From: Anaerorhabdus sp036636695
GTDB taxonomy: Bacteria; Bacillota_I; Bacilli_A; Erysipelotrichales; Erysipelotrichaceae
NCBI RefSeq assembly: GCF_036636695.1
Contig: NZ_JAVWNW010000006.1
Length of the DNA stretch: 64,000 nucleotides
Strand: one strand, 5' to 3'
A model generated the notes under the pieces. That model searched no databases and was not told the origin of the DNA. It saw only the letters and a list, made by a program, of their open reading frames with translations. Below are positions 45,401 through 53,430 of the stretch, one piece after another. Position 1 is the first letter of the stretch. Each line of letters opens with the position of its first letter. The translations under genes were made by a program, and so were the position numbers.

Positions 45401-46356
45401 AGTGATTTTAATGCACGTCCACCAGCTCCAGTAATTGGTTTACTACGACGACCATTATCAATTAATGCGTCAACTGCTTCTTGTAACATACGTTTTTCGT
45501 TTTGTACGATAATCGCAGGAGTTCCAAGTTCTAATAATTTCTTTAAACGGTTATTACGAGTAATAACACGACGATATAAATCATTCAAATCACTTGTAGC
45601 AAAACGTCCACCATCAAGTTGTAACATCGGACGTAAATCTGGTGGAATTACTGGCAATACAGTTAATACCATCCATTCAGGTTTATTGTTTGATGTTAAA
45701 AATGCATTAATAGTTTCTAAACGCTTAATTAATTTCTTACGTTTATCACCTGTAGCACCTTCAAGTTCTGCAAGTACCATTTTATGTTCAGGTTCTAACT
45801 TAACTTGTTGAAGTAATGTTTCAATTGCTTCAGCACCTGTTTGAGCTTTAAATGAACCAGGCCCATAAAGTGCAGTACTTTCACGATATTCACGTTCAGA
45901 AATAACTTGTTTGTAATCTAGTTTTGTATCTCCTGGATCAGTAACAACCCATGATACGAAATATACAACTTCTTCTAATTGTTTTGGAGTGATATTAAGA
46001 AGTAAGCTCATACGTGAAGGAATTCCACGTAAGTACCAGATATGTGCAACAGGAGCCGCTAATTGAATGTGACCCATTCTTTCACGACGTACTGTTGATT
46101 TTGTAATTTCTACGCCACAACGGTCGCAGACTACACCTTTATATCTTACTTTCTTATATTTACCACAATAACATTCCCAGTCTTTTGATGGACCGAAAAT
46201 TCTTTCACAGAATAATCCGTCACGTTCTGGTTTTTGAGAACGATAGTTAATTGTTTCTGGTTTTTTAACTTCACCATGAGACCATTCTAAGATTCTCTCA
46301 GGAGATGCCAATCCAACTTGAATTGCTGAAAATTTGTTAATTCCTGTCATTTGCAT
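42499..46356 (-). CDS. rpoC: RNA polymerase beta' subunit
   Basis: The 1285-residue catalytic beta' subunit. The zinc site is CYCG...CDRCG near residues 57-80. The active-site NADFDGDQMAVHLPL lies near 448. The second Cys cluster is CLSTTGVCRKCYGR (about 928-941), and the trigger loop region holds GEPGTQLTMRTFHTGG. It ends in an acidic tail. It is about 85 residues longer than the Bacillus protein. It follows rpoB by 5 bases. Confidence 0.98.
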   Translation of the reverse strand: MQMTGINKFSAIQVGLASPERILEWSHGEVKKPETINYRSQKPERDGLFCERIFGPSKDWECYCGKYKKVRYKGVVCDRCGVEITKSTVRRERMGHIQLAAPVAHIWYLRGIPSRMSLLLNITPKQLEEVVYFVSWVVTDPGDTKLDYKQVISEREYRESTALYGPGSFKAQTGAEAIETLLQQVKLEPEHKMVLAELEGATGDKRKKLIKRLETINAFLTSNNKPEWMVLTVLPVIPPDLRPMLQLDGGRFATSDLNDLYRRVITRNNRLKKLLELGTPAIIVQNEKRMLQEAVDALIDNGRRSKPITGAGGRALKSLSHSLKGKQGRFRQNLLGKRVDYSGRSVIAVGPDLKMYQCGIPREMAIQLFKPFVINEIVNQGIAGTRKTAEKLIDRQDARAWDVVEEVITNHPVFLNRAPTLHRLGIQAFMPKLVEGRAIRLHPLVCTAFNADFDGDQMAVHLPLSEEARAEAEILMLGSNNILGPKDGKPIVTPSQDMVLGNFYLNMEETAEEFYKKADLIETMGDVELAKIWRSYGDNEGHVFKNMNEVLMAYDNKVVHLHTRIAIPGKSLNKDAFTETQKNSYLITTVGKIIFNNIFPNDFPYINRVTKATLQATPESDFLPMGSNIKEEIKTRPLNPEFKKKDLSNVIAEVFNRYRTEGSADILDKIKDMGFKYSTVAGMTVSLADINVAPDKQKFVDEGKHQSAILQNLLKRGRLTPAEWERHFSKLWADIKDEIGRKVMESLPRMNPINMMAVSGARGNASHFTQLAGMRGLMARPTQSKSKKEYQPSIIEVPIYSCFREGLNVSEFFISTHGVRKGLTDTALKTAESGYLTRRLVDVAQDVIVNEEDCGTDRGYLVETIIDRKNNSIIEGLYDRLVGRYAKDAIVDPKTKEVIVEAEEFIDESLAQKIVDAGVEKAYIRNTFTCLSTTGVCRKCYGRNMATGKLVENGEAIGIMAAQSIGEPGTQLTMRTFHTGGVASGNDGDITQGLPRVEELFEARCPKHVAVLAKIDGEITEITELEGGTGMRIVVTNEKESIEHKCDLTQNIRSWMKVGTEVKAGDKLTEGQVNPKELLEVAGVQEVQKYILKEVKKVYASQGIDISDKHIEVMIRQMMKKVVIIDGGDTGLTTGQTLSLQRMTDINTGVLLSGKRPAKFGPTLLGISKASVETDSFLSAASFQETTKVLTEAAIKGKIDKLKGLKENVIIGKLIPAGTGSDFERESTTRIIERASELRIERELMNAEANDDELLPKEVISTAQDVEDEDEIEEVVVVDEEITEE

Positions 46357-46361
46357 TCCTC

Positions 46362-49300
46362 CTAGTCCAATTCGTCCATATCAAAACCGACTTCAGCAGC
46401 TTCTGGGATTTCCTCTTCGATATCATCTTTGATTGTTAATCCTTCAGTATCAGCTACCATATTTTCGATTCCAACAGACTCATCTATTTCTTCTTGTTCC
46501 ATTTTCTTAATATCTACTTCAGAGCCATTTTCGTCTAACATTCTAACGTCAATTGCTAAAGCTTGGAACTCATGTTTTAATACACGGAATGATTCAGGAA
46601 TACCAGGTTCTGGAAGTTCCCTACCATTAATAATTGATTCATATGTTTTAGTACGACCGTTAATATCATCTGACTTAACCGTTAAGATTTCTTGTAATGT
46701 ATGCGCAGCACCATAAGCTTCAAGTGCCCAAACTTCCATTTCTCCAAATCTTTGTCCACCATTTTGTGCTTTACCACCTAATGGTTGTTGTGTAACTAAA
46801 CTATATGGTCCAGTAGCACGAGCATGTAACTTATCGTCAACCATGTGGGCAAGCTTAATCATATACATTACCCCAACAGAGATACGTTCATCATATGAGT
46901 CACCAGTTCTTCCATCGTATAGAACTTGTTTACCATCTGATGTGCATTCAGCTTCTTCCATAATTGATTTTAGTTCTTCATTACTAATACCATCAAATAC
47001 TGGTGTTGCGAATTTAACACCTAATTTTTTAGCTGCAAATCCTAAGTGAATTTCTAATACTTGTCCAATGTTCATACGTGAAGGAACCCCGAATGGATTC
47101 AACATGATATCAACTGGAGTACCATCTGGTAAGTATGGCATATCTTCAGCAGGAAGGATTTTAGAAATAACCCCTTTGTTACCATGACGTCCTGCCATCT
47201 TATCTCCTTCAGAGATTTTACGTTTTTGAACGATATAAATTTTAACTACTTCATTAACTCCTGGAGGTAGTTCATGACCTTCACTACGTTTGAATACACG
47301 TACTGAATGTACAATACCTGCCCCACCATGAGGAACTTTTAATGAGTTATCACGAACTTCACGAGATTTTTCTCCGAAGATTGCTAATAATAATTTTTCT
47401 TCTGGTGATACTTCGCTTTGTCCTTTAGGCGTAACTTTACCTACAAGGATATCGCCTTCTTTAACTTCCGCACCGACCATAACAATACCACGTTCATTTA
47501 AATGACGGCATGCATTTTCAGATACGTTAGGAATATCGCGTGTAATTTCTTCAGGTCCAAGTTTTGTTTCACGACATTCAATGTCATATTCTTCAATATG
47601 AATTGATGTATAAACATCATCTTTAACCATTCTTTCAGACATAATGATTGCATCTTCATAGTTGTAACCATGCCATGTCATGAATGCGATAGTAACGTTT
47701 TGTCCAAGTGCTAATTCACCATCTTGCATAGATGGACCATCTGCTAAGATATCTCCACGATTAACTGTTTCACCTGTTCTTACGATTGGGCGTTGGTTAA
47801 TACATGTACCTGCATTTGAACGACGGAATTTTTGAAGTTCATAAACTTTCTCACCATCTTTTTCACTTACAACGATTTTTTGTGCATCACAATATGTAAC
47901 GATACCATCACCTGTTGATACGCATGCAGAACCTGAGTCAGCTGCGATACGGTGTTCGATACCTGTACCTACATATGGTGAATGAGGATTTAATAGAGGT
48001 ACTGCTTGACGTTGCATGTTTGCACCCATTAGAGCACGAGAAGCATCATCATTTTCCAAGAACGGAATACATGCAGTAGCCACTGATACGATTTGTTTTG
48101 GCGAAACGTCGGCTAATTCGATATCTTCTATATCAACCATGACAGTTTCTCCCGCTTTACGAGCAACGATTTGATCACCATGAAGTGTTCCATCAACAAC
48201 TTCATTGGCTTGGGCAATAATATAGTCATTTTCTTCATCAGCTGATAAATAAACTACTTCATCAGTAACAATTCCACCTTCTTTAACAAGACGGTAAGGA
48301 GTTTGGATGAATCCATATTCATTAATACGAGCATATGTTGTTAAGTTTGAAATCAACCCGATATTTGGTCCTTCTGGTGTTTCAATAGGACAAATACGAC
48401 CATAGTGAGAGTTATGAACGTCACGCACTTCAAAACCGGCACGTTCACGTGTTAATCCACCTGGACCTAACGCAGAAATACGACGTTTATTTGTAAGTTC
48501 TGCAAGAGGATTTTGTTGGTCCATGAATTGTGATAATTGAGAACTTGAGAAGAACTCTTTAATCGCTGCAGTTAATGGACGAATATTTGTAAGTTGTTTT
48601 GGTGTTAATCCAGAAATCTCTGCGATTGACATTCTTTCCTTAACAACTCTTTCCATACGAGATAATCCAATACGGAATTGGTTTTGAATTAATTCACCCA
48701 CCGTACGGATACGACGATTTCCTAATTGGTCAATATCATCTACTGAACCAATACTATCTAACATATTTAATTGATAGCTATAGAATGCCATCATATCTGA
48801 AATTGTGATTGTCTTTTTGTTGTTTAGTGGGTCTGTACCCATTACTTTTACTGAATGATCAGGATCACTCATTGGAGCAACTTGAATGGTTTGAACAGCC
48901 GAACCAACTAACCATGCAGTGATTTCATGCTTATCTTTTGCCATAGCACATACAACTTCACTATTTTCAGTAGAAAGTGGATAAACAGCTTCATCTGCAA
49001 TATAACGTTCAATCATTAAACCTTCACTACCTTCAAGGTCTTGATCGTTTTCTGTTAAACGTCCAATTACAAAGAAACGTTGTCCATAGTTAAGTACACT
49101 ATTTACATTGTCTTTAGTAAGTTTTACAGGTTGTGCAATTATACCTGTATAAATGCTAATATCTGTAAATTCTTTCGCAATTTCTTTAATATCTGTTGCT
49201 GTTAATACAGTACCTCTTTCAAGGTTAACTTTTTTACCTTCTAAATCAGTCGCAAGAATACGACCAACTAAAGAAGTAGTCCAACTTGAAGGAACTGTTT

Positions 49301-50501
49301 CTATATCTGGATGAGAGAATTTATGGTTGAAAGGAACTGCTTTCATGTGAATACCTTTCGCAATTTCTTCTTTCAATGCATTTCTTTCAGTTTTTGTGAT
49401 AAATGTACCTTTTTTATATAAAACTTCACCTGTAGCACTAATTATATCTTCTTTAAGAATTGCTGATTCCATACGATCAAGAATACTTAATTTCTTATTT
49501 AGTTTATAACGTCCAGCTTTGGTTAAATCATAACGGCGATGATCAAAGAACTTCGCATTCATGAGAGTGATAGATCCATCTAATGTTGGAACTTCATCAG
49601 AACGTTGATTTTCATAAATATTTAATAATGATTCATGCGTAGTTTTAATTTTATCAGCAGCAAGGGTATTCTTAATTTCTTCATAGTTACCAAAAATTGA
49701 AGTATAAAGTAACATATAAAGATTTAAAAATTCTCTAGGTTCTCCATCGACAATTACATCATCAAAAACTTCTAGACCTAATGCTTTCAAGAATTTTTTA
49801 ATTTCAGCCGTATCAAATGCATCTTCACCACTTTGAAGATCTAAAGATAACCCAACTGCTTTAAATAGGATGGTTGATAGAATTTTACGTTTACGGTCAA
49901 CAGACATATTGATGATTCTTCCAAGAGCCACTTTTTTACTGTCTGACATAAACTCTAACCAAGTACCACGACTTGGGATTAATTCACATTGATATGTGTC
50001 ACGTCCTGTTTTGTCTTCAGAAACGATATCGAAATATGCTCCTGGAGAACGAACGATTTGAGATACGATTACACGTTCAGCACCATTAATAATGAATGTT
50101 CCTGTATCAGTCATAAGTGGGAATTCACCTAAGAATACTTCTTCATTCTTAGTAAGAACTTCCCCAGTTTCTGGGTCCACCATTTCCAATTCCATTTTTC
50201 CTTTTAAAGGGGCTGCGTAGTTTGTTTCACGATATTTGCATTCATTAAGAGAATACTTAGGTTCTCCAAATTCATACCCAACAAAACGGAGTTGTATATT
50301 TCCTCCATAGTTAGAAATAGGATAAATATCATCAAATACTTCCTTGATTCCTTCACGTTTGAACCAGTCAAATGAAGCCGTTTGAATCTCAACTAAGTCT
50401 GGTAAATTTAATTCACCACTAACTTTTGAATAATCGCGACGACTTGCCTTTTTACCTAGTTCTAAAATACGGTAAGTTTGCTTTTTTTCCATGTACGCCA
50501 T
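46362..50501 (-). CDS. rpoB: RNA polymerase beta subunit, with rifampicin-site Asn
   Basis: The 1379-residue beta subunit, nearly 190 longer than Bacillus RpoB. The rifampicin region (about 651-680) reads SSSQLSQFMDQQNPLAEL then TNKRRISALGP, with Asn671 where sensitive bacteria have His (E. coli 526). The extra length lies before this: about 45 residues at 215-310 and about 120 at 345-570, where two similar segments (ATGEVLYKKGTFIT and EGKKVNLERGTVLT) suggest an internal duplication. PEGPNIGLIS and GDKMAGRHGNKGV are intact. It has its own promoter. Confidence 0.98.
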   Translation of the reverse strand: MAYMEKKQTYRILELGKKASRRDYSKVSGELNLPDLVEIQTASFDWFKREGIKEVFDDIYPISNYGGNIQLRFVGYEFGEPKYSLNECKYRETNYAAPLKGKMELEMVDPETGEVLTKNEEVFLGEFPLMTDTGTFIINGAERVIVSQIVRSPGAYFDIVSEDKTGRDTYQCELIPSRGTWLEFMSDSKKVALGRIINMSVDRKRKILSTILFKAVGLSLDLQSGEDAFDTAEIKKFLKALGLEVFDDVIVDGEPREFLNLYMLLYTSIFGNYEEIKNTLAADKIKTTHESLLNIYENQRSDEVPTLDGSITLMNAKFFDHRRYDLTKAGRYKLNKKLSILDRMESAILKEDIISATGEVLYKKGTFITKTERNALKEEIAKGIHMKAVPFNHKFSHPDIETVPSSWTTSLVGRILATDLEGKKVNLERGTVLTATDIKEIAKEFTDISIYTGIIAQPVKLTKDNVNSVLNYGQRFFVIGRLTENDQDLEGSEGLMIERYIADEAVYPLSTENSEVVCAMAKDKHEITAWLVGSAVQTIQVAPMSDPDHSVKVMGTDPLNNKKTITISDMMAFYSYQLNMLDSIGSVDDIDQLGNRRIRTVGELIQNQFRIGLSRMERVVKERMSIAEISGLTPKQLTNIRPLTAAIKEFFSSSQLSQFMDQQNPLAELTNKRRISALGPGGLTRERAGFEVRDVHNSHYGRICPIETPEGPNIGLISNLTTYARINEYGFIQTPYRLVKEGGIVTDEVVYLSADEENDYIIAQANEVVDGTLHGDQIVARKAGETVMVDIEDIELADVSPKQIVSVATACIPFLENDDASRALMGANMQRQAVPLLNPHSPYVGTGIEHRIAADSGSACVSTGDGIVTYCDAQKIVVSEKDGEKVYELQKFRRSNAGTCINQRPIVRTGETVNRGDILADGPSMQDGELALGQNVTIAFMTWHGYNYEDAIIMSERMVKDDVYTSIHIEEYDIECRETKLGPEEITRDIPNVSENACRHLNERGIVMVGAEVKEGDILVGKVTPKGQSEVSPEEKLLLAIFGEKSREVRDNSLKVPHGGAGIVHSVRVFKRSEGHELPPGVNEVVKIYIVQKRKISEGDKMAGRHGNKGVISKILPAEDMPYLPDGTPVDIMLNPFGVPSRMNIGQVLEIHLGFAAKKLGVKFATPVFDGISNEELKSIMEEAECTSDGKQVLYDGRTGDSYDERISVGVMYMIKLAHMVDDKLHARATGPYSLVTQQPLGGKAQNGGQRFGEMEVWALEAYGAAHTLQEILTVKSDDINGRTKTYESIINGRELPEPGIPESFRVLKHEFQALAIDVRMLDENGSEVDIKKMEQEEIDESVGIENMVADTEGLTIKDDIEEEIPEAAEVGFDMDELD

Positions 50502-50523
50502 CCTTTCAATGCACCTTCATAAC

Positions 50524-50561
50524 GTCTAAAAGGGCGCATTAACCCTATTTTCAATTTAGAC
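50524..50561 (-). promoter_or_regulatory. structured rpoB leader hairpin
   Basis: GTCTAAA / TTTAGAC outer stem with an inner AGGG / CCCT stem, in the rpoB 5' leader between promoter and start codon. There is no T run, so it is not a simple terminator. It may regulate translation or mark processing. Confidence 0.5.
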
Positions 50562-50569
50562 TTTTTTGC

Positions 50570-50598
50570 AATTTACTATACTACCATCATTTTGTCAA
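50570..50598 (-). promoter_or_regulatory. rpoB promoter
   Basis: TTGACA (50593-50598), 17-base spacer and TAAATT (50570-50575). It gives rpoBC a supply independent of the rplJL promoter. Confidence 0.65.
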
Positions 50599-50602
50599 TC
50601 TG

Positions 50603-51199
50603 TCAATTGTTTTTGATGGCTTTCAAAATGTAATACCCTTTTTCTTTTTCCACAATTTCGCAGTTTCCAAAGATTTCTTCAATCTTTTTCTTTGCACTTG
50701 GTGCTCCTTGTTGTTTGCGAATGACTATCCACAAAACACCATTTACATCAAGAAAATCAAATGCTTCTTCAAACATTTTATAGATTACTTGTTTCCCTGC
50801 TCTAATTGGGGGATTTGTTACGATACTTGTGAATGTGCCTGTCACATTTGAATAACAGTCTGATTCATCCACATTGATTTGAACTTGATTCTTTTCCGCA
50901 TTCAATTTTGCTAGTTCAACTGCCCTAGGATTAACGTCCACACTTAGAATATCAAGTTCTGGAAATTGCTTTTTACATACAACTCCAACCACACCGTAAC
51001 CACAGCCTAGATCAAGCATCCTTGTCCCTAGGTTTTCTTTACAAATTGTCTTCAGCAAAACCCAAGTACCAAAGTCCACTTCGGATTTACTGAATACACC
51101 GTTGTCTGTGATAAAGGTATAATAAACGCCCAAAAACCGGAAAGGAATTTCTTTCCGGTTTTCTTCTAGATTGCGATTATCAGTAAAGTAATGACTCAT
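50603..51199 (-). CDS. RsmC-like class I methyltransferase
   Basis: A 198-residue SAM-dependent enzyme, probably modifying guanine in 16S rRNA. The SAM site is LDLGCGYGVVG, the acidic loop is SVDVNPRAVELA, and the catalytic motif is TNPPIRAGK. The gene lies between rplL and rpoB, the usual place for ybxB in Firmicutes. I start at the ATG at 51199 because AAAGGA is 8 bases upstream; the ATG three codons earlier abuts that site. Confidence 0.9.
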   Translation of the reverse strand: MSHYFTDNRNLEENRKEIPFRFLGVYYTFITDNGVFSKSEVDFGTWVLLKTICKENLGTRMLDLGCGYGVVGVVCKKQFPELDILSVDVNPRAVELAKLNAEKNQVQINVDESDCYSNVTGTFTSIVTNPPIRAGKQVIYKMFEEAFDFLDVNGVLWIVIRKQQGAPSAKKKIEEIFGNCEIVEKEKGYYILKAIKNN

Positions 51200-51253
51200 A
51201 GTTCGCATCCTTTCTTTAGGCGGTTATTAACCAATGATAACTTAAGAATGGAA

Positions 51254-51622
51254 CTATTTAATTACTACTGTAGCTCCAGCTTCCATAAGTTTCTTTTTGA
51301 TTTCTTCAGCTTCATCAACAGAAATATTTTCTTTGATTGCGCTTGGTGCTCCATCAACTAATTTCTTAGCATCAACTAAGCCTAAACCAGTGATTTCACG
51401 AACTACTTTAATAACTCCAACTTTGCTATCTCCAGCAGCTTCAAGTACTACAGATACTGAAGTAGGTGCAGCGTCAGCTGTTTCTGCAACTGCAGCAACA
51501 GCAACAGGAGCAGCAGCAGTAACTCCGAATTTTTCTTCGATTGCTTTTACTAAATCATTTAGTTCAAGAATTGTAGCTCCTTCTAAGTAAGCTAGGATAT
51601 CTTCATGTGATAATTTTGCCAT
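51254..51622 (-). CDS. rplL: ribosomal protein L7/L12
   Basis: The 122-residue stalk protein. It has an N-terminal dimer domain, an Ala/Val-rich hinge (about 36-50) and the C-terminal factor-binding domain with KVGVIKVVREITGLGL and KKLMEAGATVVIK. It binds elongation factors on the ribosome. AAGGAGGA is 9 bases before the ATG. Confidence 0.98.
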   Translation of the reverse strand: MAKLSHEDILAYLEGATILELNDLVKAIEEKFGVTAAAPVAVAAVAETADAAPTSVSVVLEAAGDSKVGVIKVVREITGLGLVDAKKLVDGAPSAIKENISVDEAEEIKKKLMEAGATVVIK

Positions 51623-51643
51623 TTTATTATTCCTCCTTATGGA

Positions 51644-52267
51644 CTATTCTGCAGCTGCTTCAGTTTGAGCAGCAGCTTCTTCAACAACTGGTGTTTCAGC
51701 TGTTTCTACAGTTGTAGCCGCAGCTTCAACTGTTTCTTCATTTGTAGTTTCAACTACAGGTGCTACACCACCGTTTGCTTCTTTTGCATCTGCGACAGCT
51801 TTAACTACGCAAGCAAATGAACGAACTGGTGATTGTAAGCAGCTTAATAACATTGAAAGCATTCCTTCTCTGTTAGGTAAGACTGATAGTTCTTTAAGTA
51901 CATTAACGTCTACTACATTTCCTTCAACGATTCCGCTCTTAAGAACTAATGCTTCGTGTTTTTTAGCAAATTTAGCTAAAACACGGCTTGGCGCAACTGC
52001 ATCTTCACTACTGAATGCGATAGCATTTGGCCCTGTTAAATGTTGTACAAGATCATTGAACCCTTCAGCTTCTGCTGCACGAGTAGACATTGAGTTTTTG
52101 TAAATTTTGAATTCTACATTCTCTTTACGTAATTCACGTCTTAATTCAGTGACTTCTGCAACACTTAACCCACGATACTCAACCACAACTGTAGAAGCAG
52201 AACTCTTAAGTTTGTCTTGAATTTCAGCAACTACGGCTTGTTTAGCTTCTAATACCGTTTGTCTCAT
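51644..52267 (-). CDS. rplJ: ribosomal protein L10
   Basis: The stalk base protein. The conserved part (residues 1-170, EYRGLSVAEVTELRRELRKE) is followed by a tail of about 35 residues rich in Ala, Glu, Thr and Val, longer than in Bacillus (about 166 residues in all). The tail may be an extra L12-binding or flexible segment. I start at the ATG at 52267 after GGAGGTG. A leader with L10 autoregulatory features precedes it. Confidence 0.96.
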   Translation of the reverse strand: MRQTVLEAKQAVVAEIQDKLKSSASTVVVEYRGLSVAEVTELRRELRKENVEFKIYKNSMSTRAAEAEGFNDLVQHLTGPNAIAFSSEDAVAPSRVLAKFAKKHEALVLKSGIVEGNVVDVNVLKELSVLPNREGMLSMLLSCLQSPVRSFACVVKAVADAKEANGGVAPVVETTNEETVEAAATTVETAETPVVEEAAAQTEAAAE

Positions 52268-52299
52268 TGCGACACCTCCATCTTTAACGTCCCAATATA

Positions 52300-52432
52300 C
52301 GCATATATAAATAAAACCCATGTGTAAAGACAGCATGGGTTTGAAAGTATACTTTATATAAGTAAGAATCTTTCTACCTCGGCAACTTGATTAAGCGCTT
52401 GGCCGTTGCTGTCTATGGTATATTGATAACGT
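52300..52432 (-). promoter_or_regulatory. L10 leader (autoregulatory attenuator)
   Basis: The leader holds AGACAGCAACGGCC and AGTTGCCGAGGT, the landmarks of the bacterial L10 leader that binds L10-L12. The terminator AAACCCATG / CATGGGTTT (52314-52342) with TTTTATTT follows. The early AGACAGCA (52408-52415) is perfectly complementary to TGCTGTCT in the terminator (52328-52335), giving an antiterminator. Confidence 0.85.
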
Positions 52433-52436
52433 TGTA

Positions 52437-52465
52437 ATTATACTTATAAAGTGCTTAGTTGTCAA
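52437..52465 (-). promoter_or_regulatory. consensus rplJL promoter
   Basis: TTGACA (52460-52465), 17-base spacer and TATAAT (52437-52442), all matching consensus. Confidence 0.9.
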
Positions 52466-52582
52466 TTAAATTCGATCTTTTCTTATATTTTTATAGGATT
52501 ATATATGAATTACCGCTAACATCGCTATCGCATACAGAGTAAGTCACATCTCTTTTGTATCAATTTGTTCTATATCCATAGA

Positions 52583-52610
52583 AAAAGCAAGAATCTGACA
52601 TCTTGCTTTT
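52583..52610. terminator. hairpin ending an upstream minus-strand transcript
   Basis: AAAAGCAAGA / TCTTGCTTTT with T run on the minus strand. An extended -10 (TGGTATAAT, box 52699-52704) upstream could start an RNA of about 110 bases ending here. No gene lies between. Confidence 0.6.
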
Positions 52611-52770
52611 CCTTGTTGCGAGAGGCTTAAATCTCACTCTTTTATTATACTCTGTACGATTAACTATTTTTTATCATTCATACCAACTTACTTGCACTAT
52701 TATACCAAAACAAGATACTAGACGATGCACCCAAGAAAAAATGCCCCAATTATCATTGCATTTTCAACCA

Positions 52771-52857
52771 AGAAAAAAAGTGGTTTCCCACCTCAATCTA
52801 CCTATCACAAAGAATATCCCTCTGTTCTTCTTTGTTTTAGGCACGCACAACTGTGCA
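52771..52857 (-). ncRNA. putative structured small RNA
   Basis: A TATAAT box (52863-52868) would start an RNA near 52857. It begins with hairpin GCACAGTTGTGC. Then a two-part stem follows: TGCCTA with TAGGTA (52838-52843, 52799-52804) and CAAAGAA with TTCTTTG (52828-52834, 52808-52814). It ends in GGTGG-gaaa-CCAC and seven Ts. The -35 is weak. I cannot match it to a known RNA. Confidence 0.45.
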
Positions 52858-52995
52858 TAACTATTATATCGCGAAAATCATTTTTTATTTATCATTTCAT
52901 CCCAAACTATCTGTAAATCCATACCAAAACAAAAGCACATTAGTTGTTTCAGCCCTAATTCTCTTCTAAAATCTAAGTAGAAAGGAGGATATAGT

Positions 52996-53379
52996 ATGAA
53001 AAAATTATTGATATTCTTTTCGTCAGTTTTGCTACTTGTCGGTTGTTCATCAAAGATAAACACCCCTGCAAATACGACAATTCCAACTAAAAATCCTTCT
53101 CCAAGTTCCGATGCCACTAGTGCTGCTACCCCATATGATGGAACAACTAGCGCTACTGTTGATTTGAACGGCTTAGATTATGCAGTCTCTTTAACTACCG
53201 ATGATGTTAGCAAAATTGTCCTTGAAAAAGAACCCAATGCAATCATTACAAAATATGAACTGGATGATGAGAAAAACCAAATTGTTTATGATGTCGAAAT
53301 CTATTTAAACAATAATCAATACGATGTCAAAATCGATGCAAATACTGGTGATATAATTAGCTGGAAGATTGATGATTAA
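52996..53379 (+). CDS. PepSY-domain lipoprotein
   Basis: A 127-residue lipoprotein: signal peptide with lipobox LVGC (MKKLLIFFSSVLLLVGCSS), a Ser/Thr/Pro linker (20-53) and a PepSY domain (about 65-127) ending in VKIDANTGDIISWKID. PepSY domains inhibit or modulate secreted peptidases. AAAGGAGGA is 7 bases before the ATG. It ends in a terminator shared with the convergent glutamine-type transporter operon. Confidence 0.88.
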   Translation: MKKLLIFFSSVLLLVGCSSKINTPANTTIPTKNPSPSSDATSAATPYDGTTSATVDLNGLDYAVSLTTDDVSKIVLEKEPNAIITKYELDDEKNQIVYDVEIYLNNNQYDVKIDANTGDIISWKIDD

Positions 53380-53388
53380 TAACTAAAG

Positions 53389-53429
53389 AAAACTGTGCTT
53401 TGAAGTAAATTCTTCATCAGCACAGTTTT
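53389..53429. terminator. bidirectional terminator
   Basis: AAAACTGTGCT / AGCACAGTTTT enclosing a smaller GAAG/CTTC stem, with T runs on both sides. Confidence 0.85.
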
Positions 53430-53430
53430 T

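Noticed and set aside
52878..53117. 79-codon minus-strand ORF
   Set aside because: It overlaps the PepSY lipoprotein gene in antisense and lacks a ribosome site; it looks like a shadow frame.
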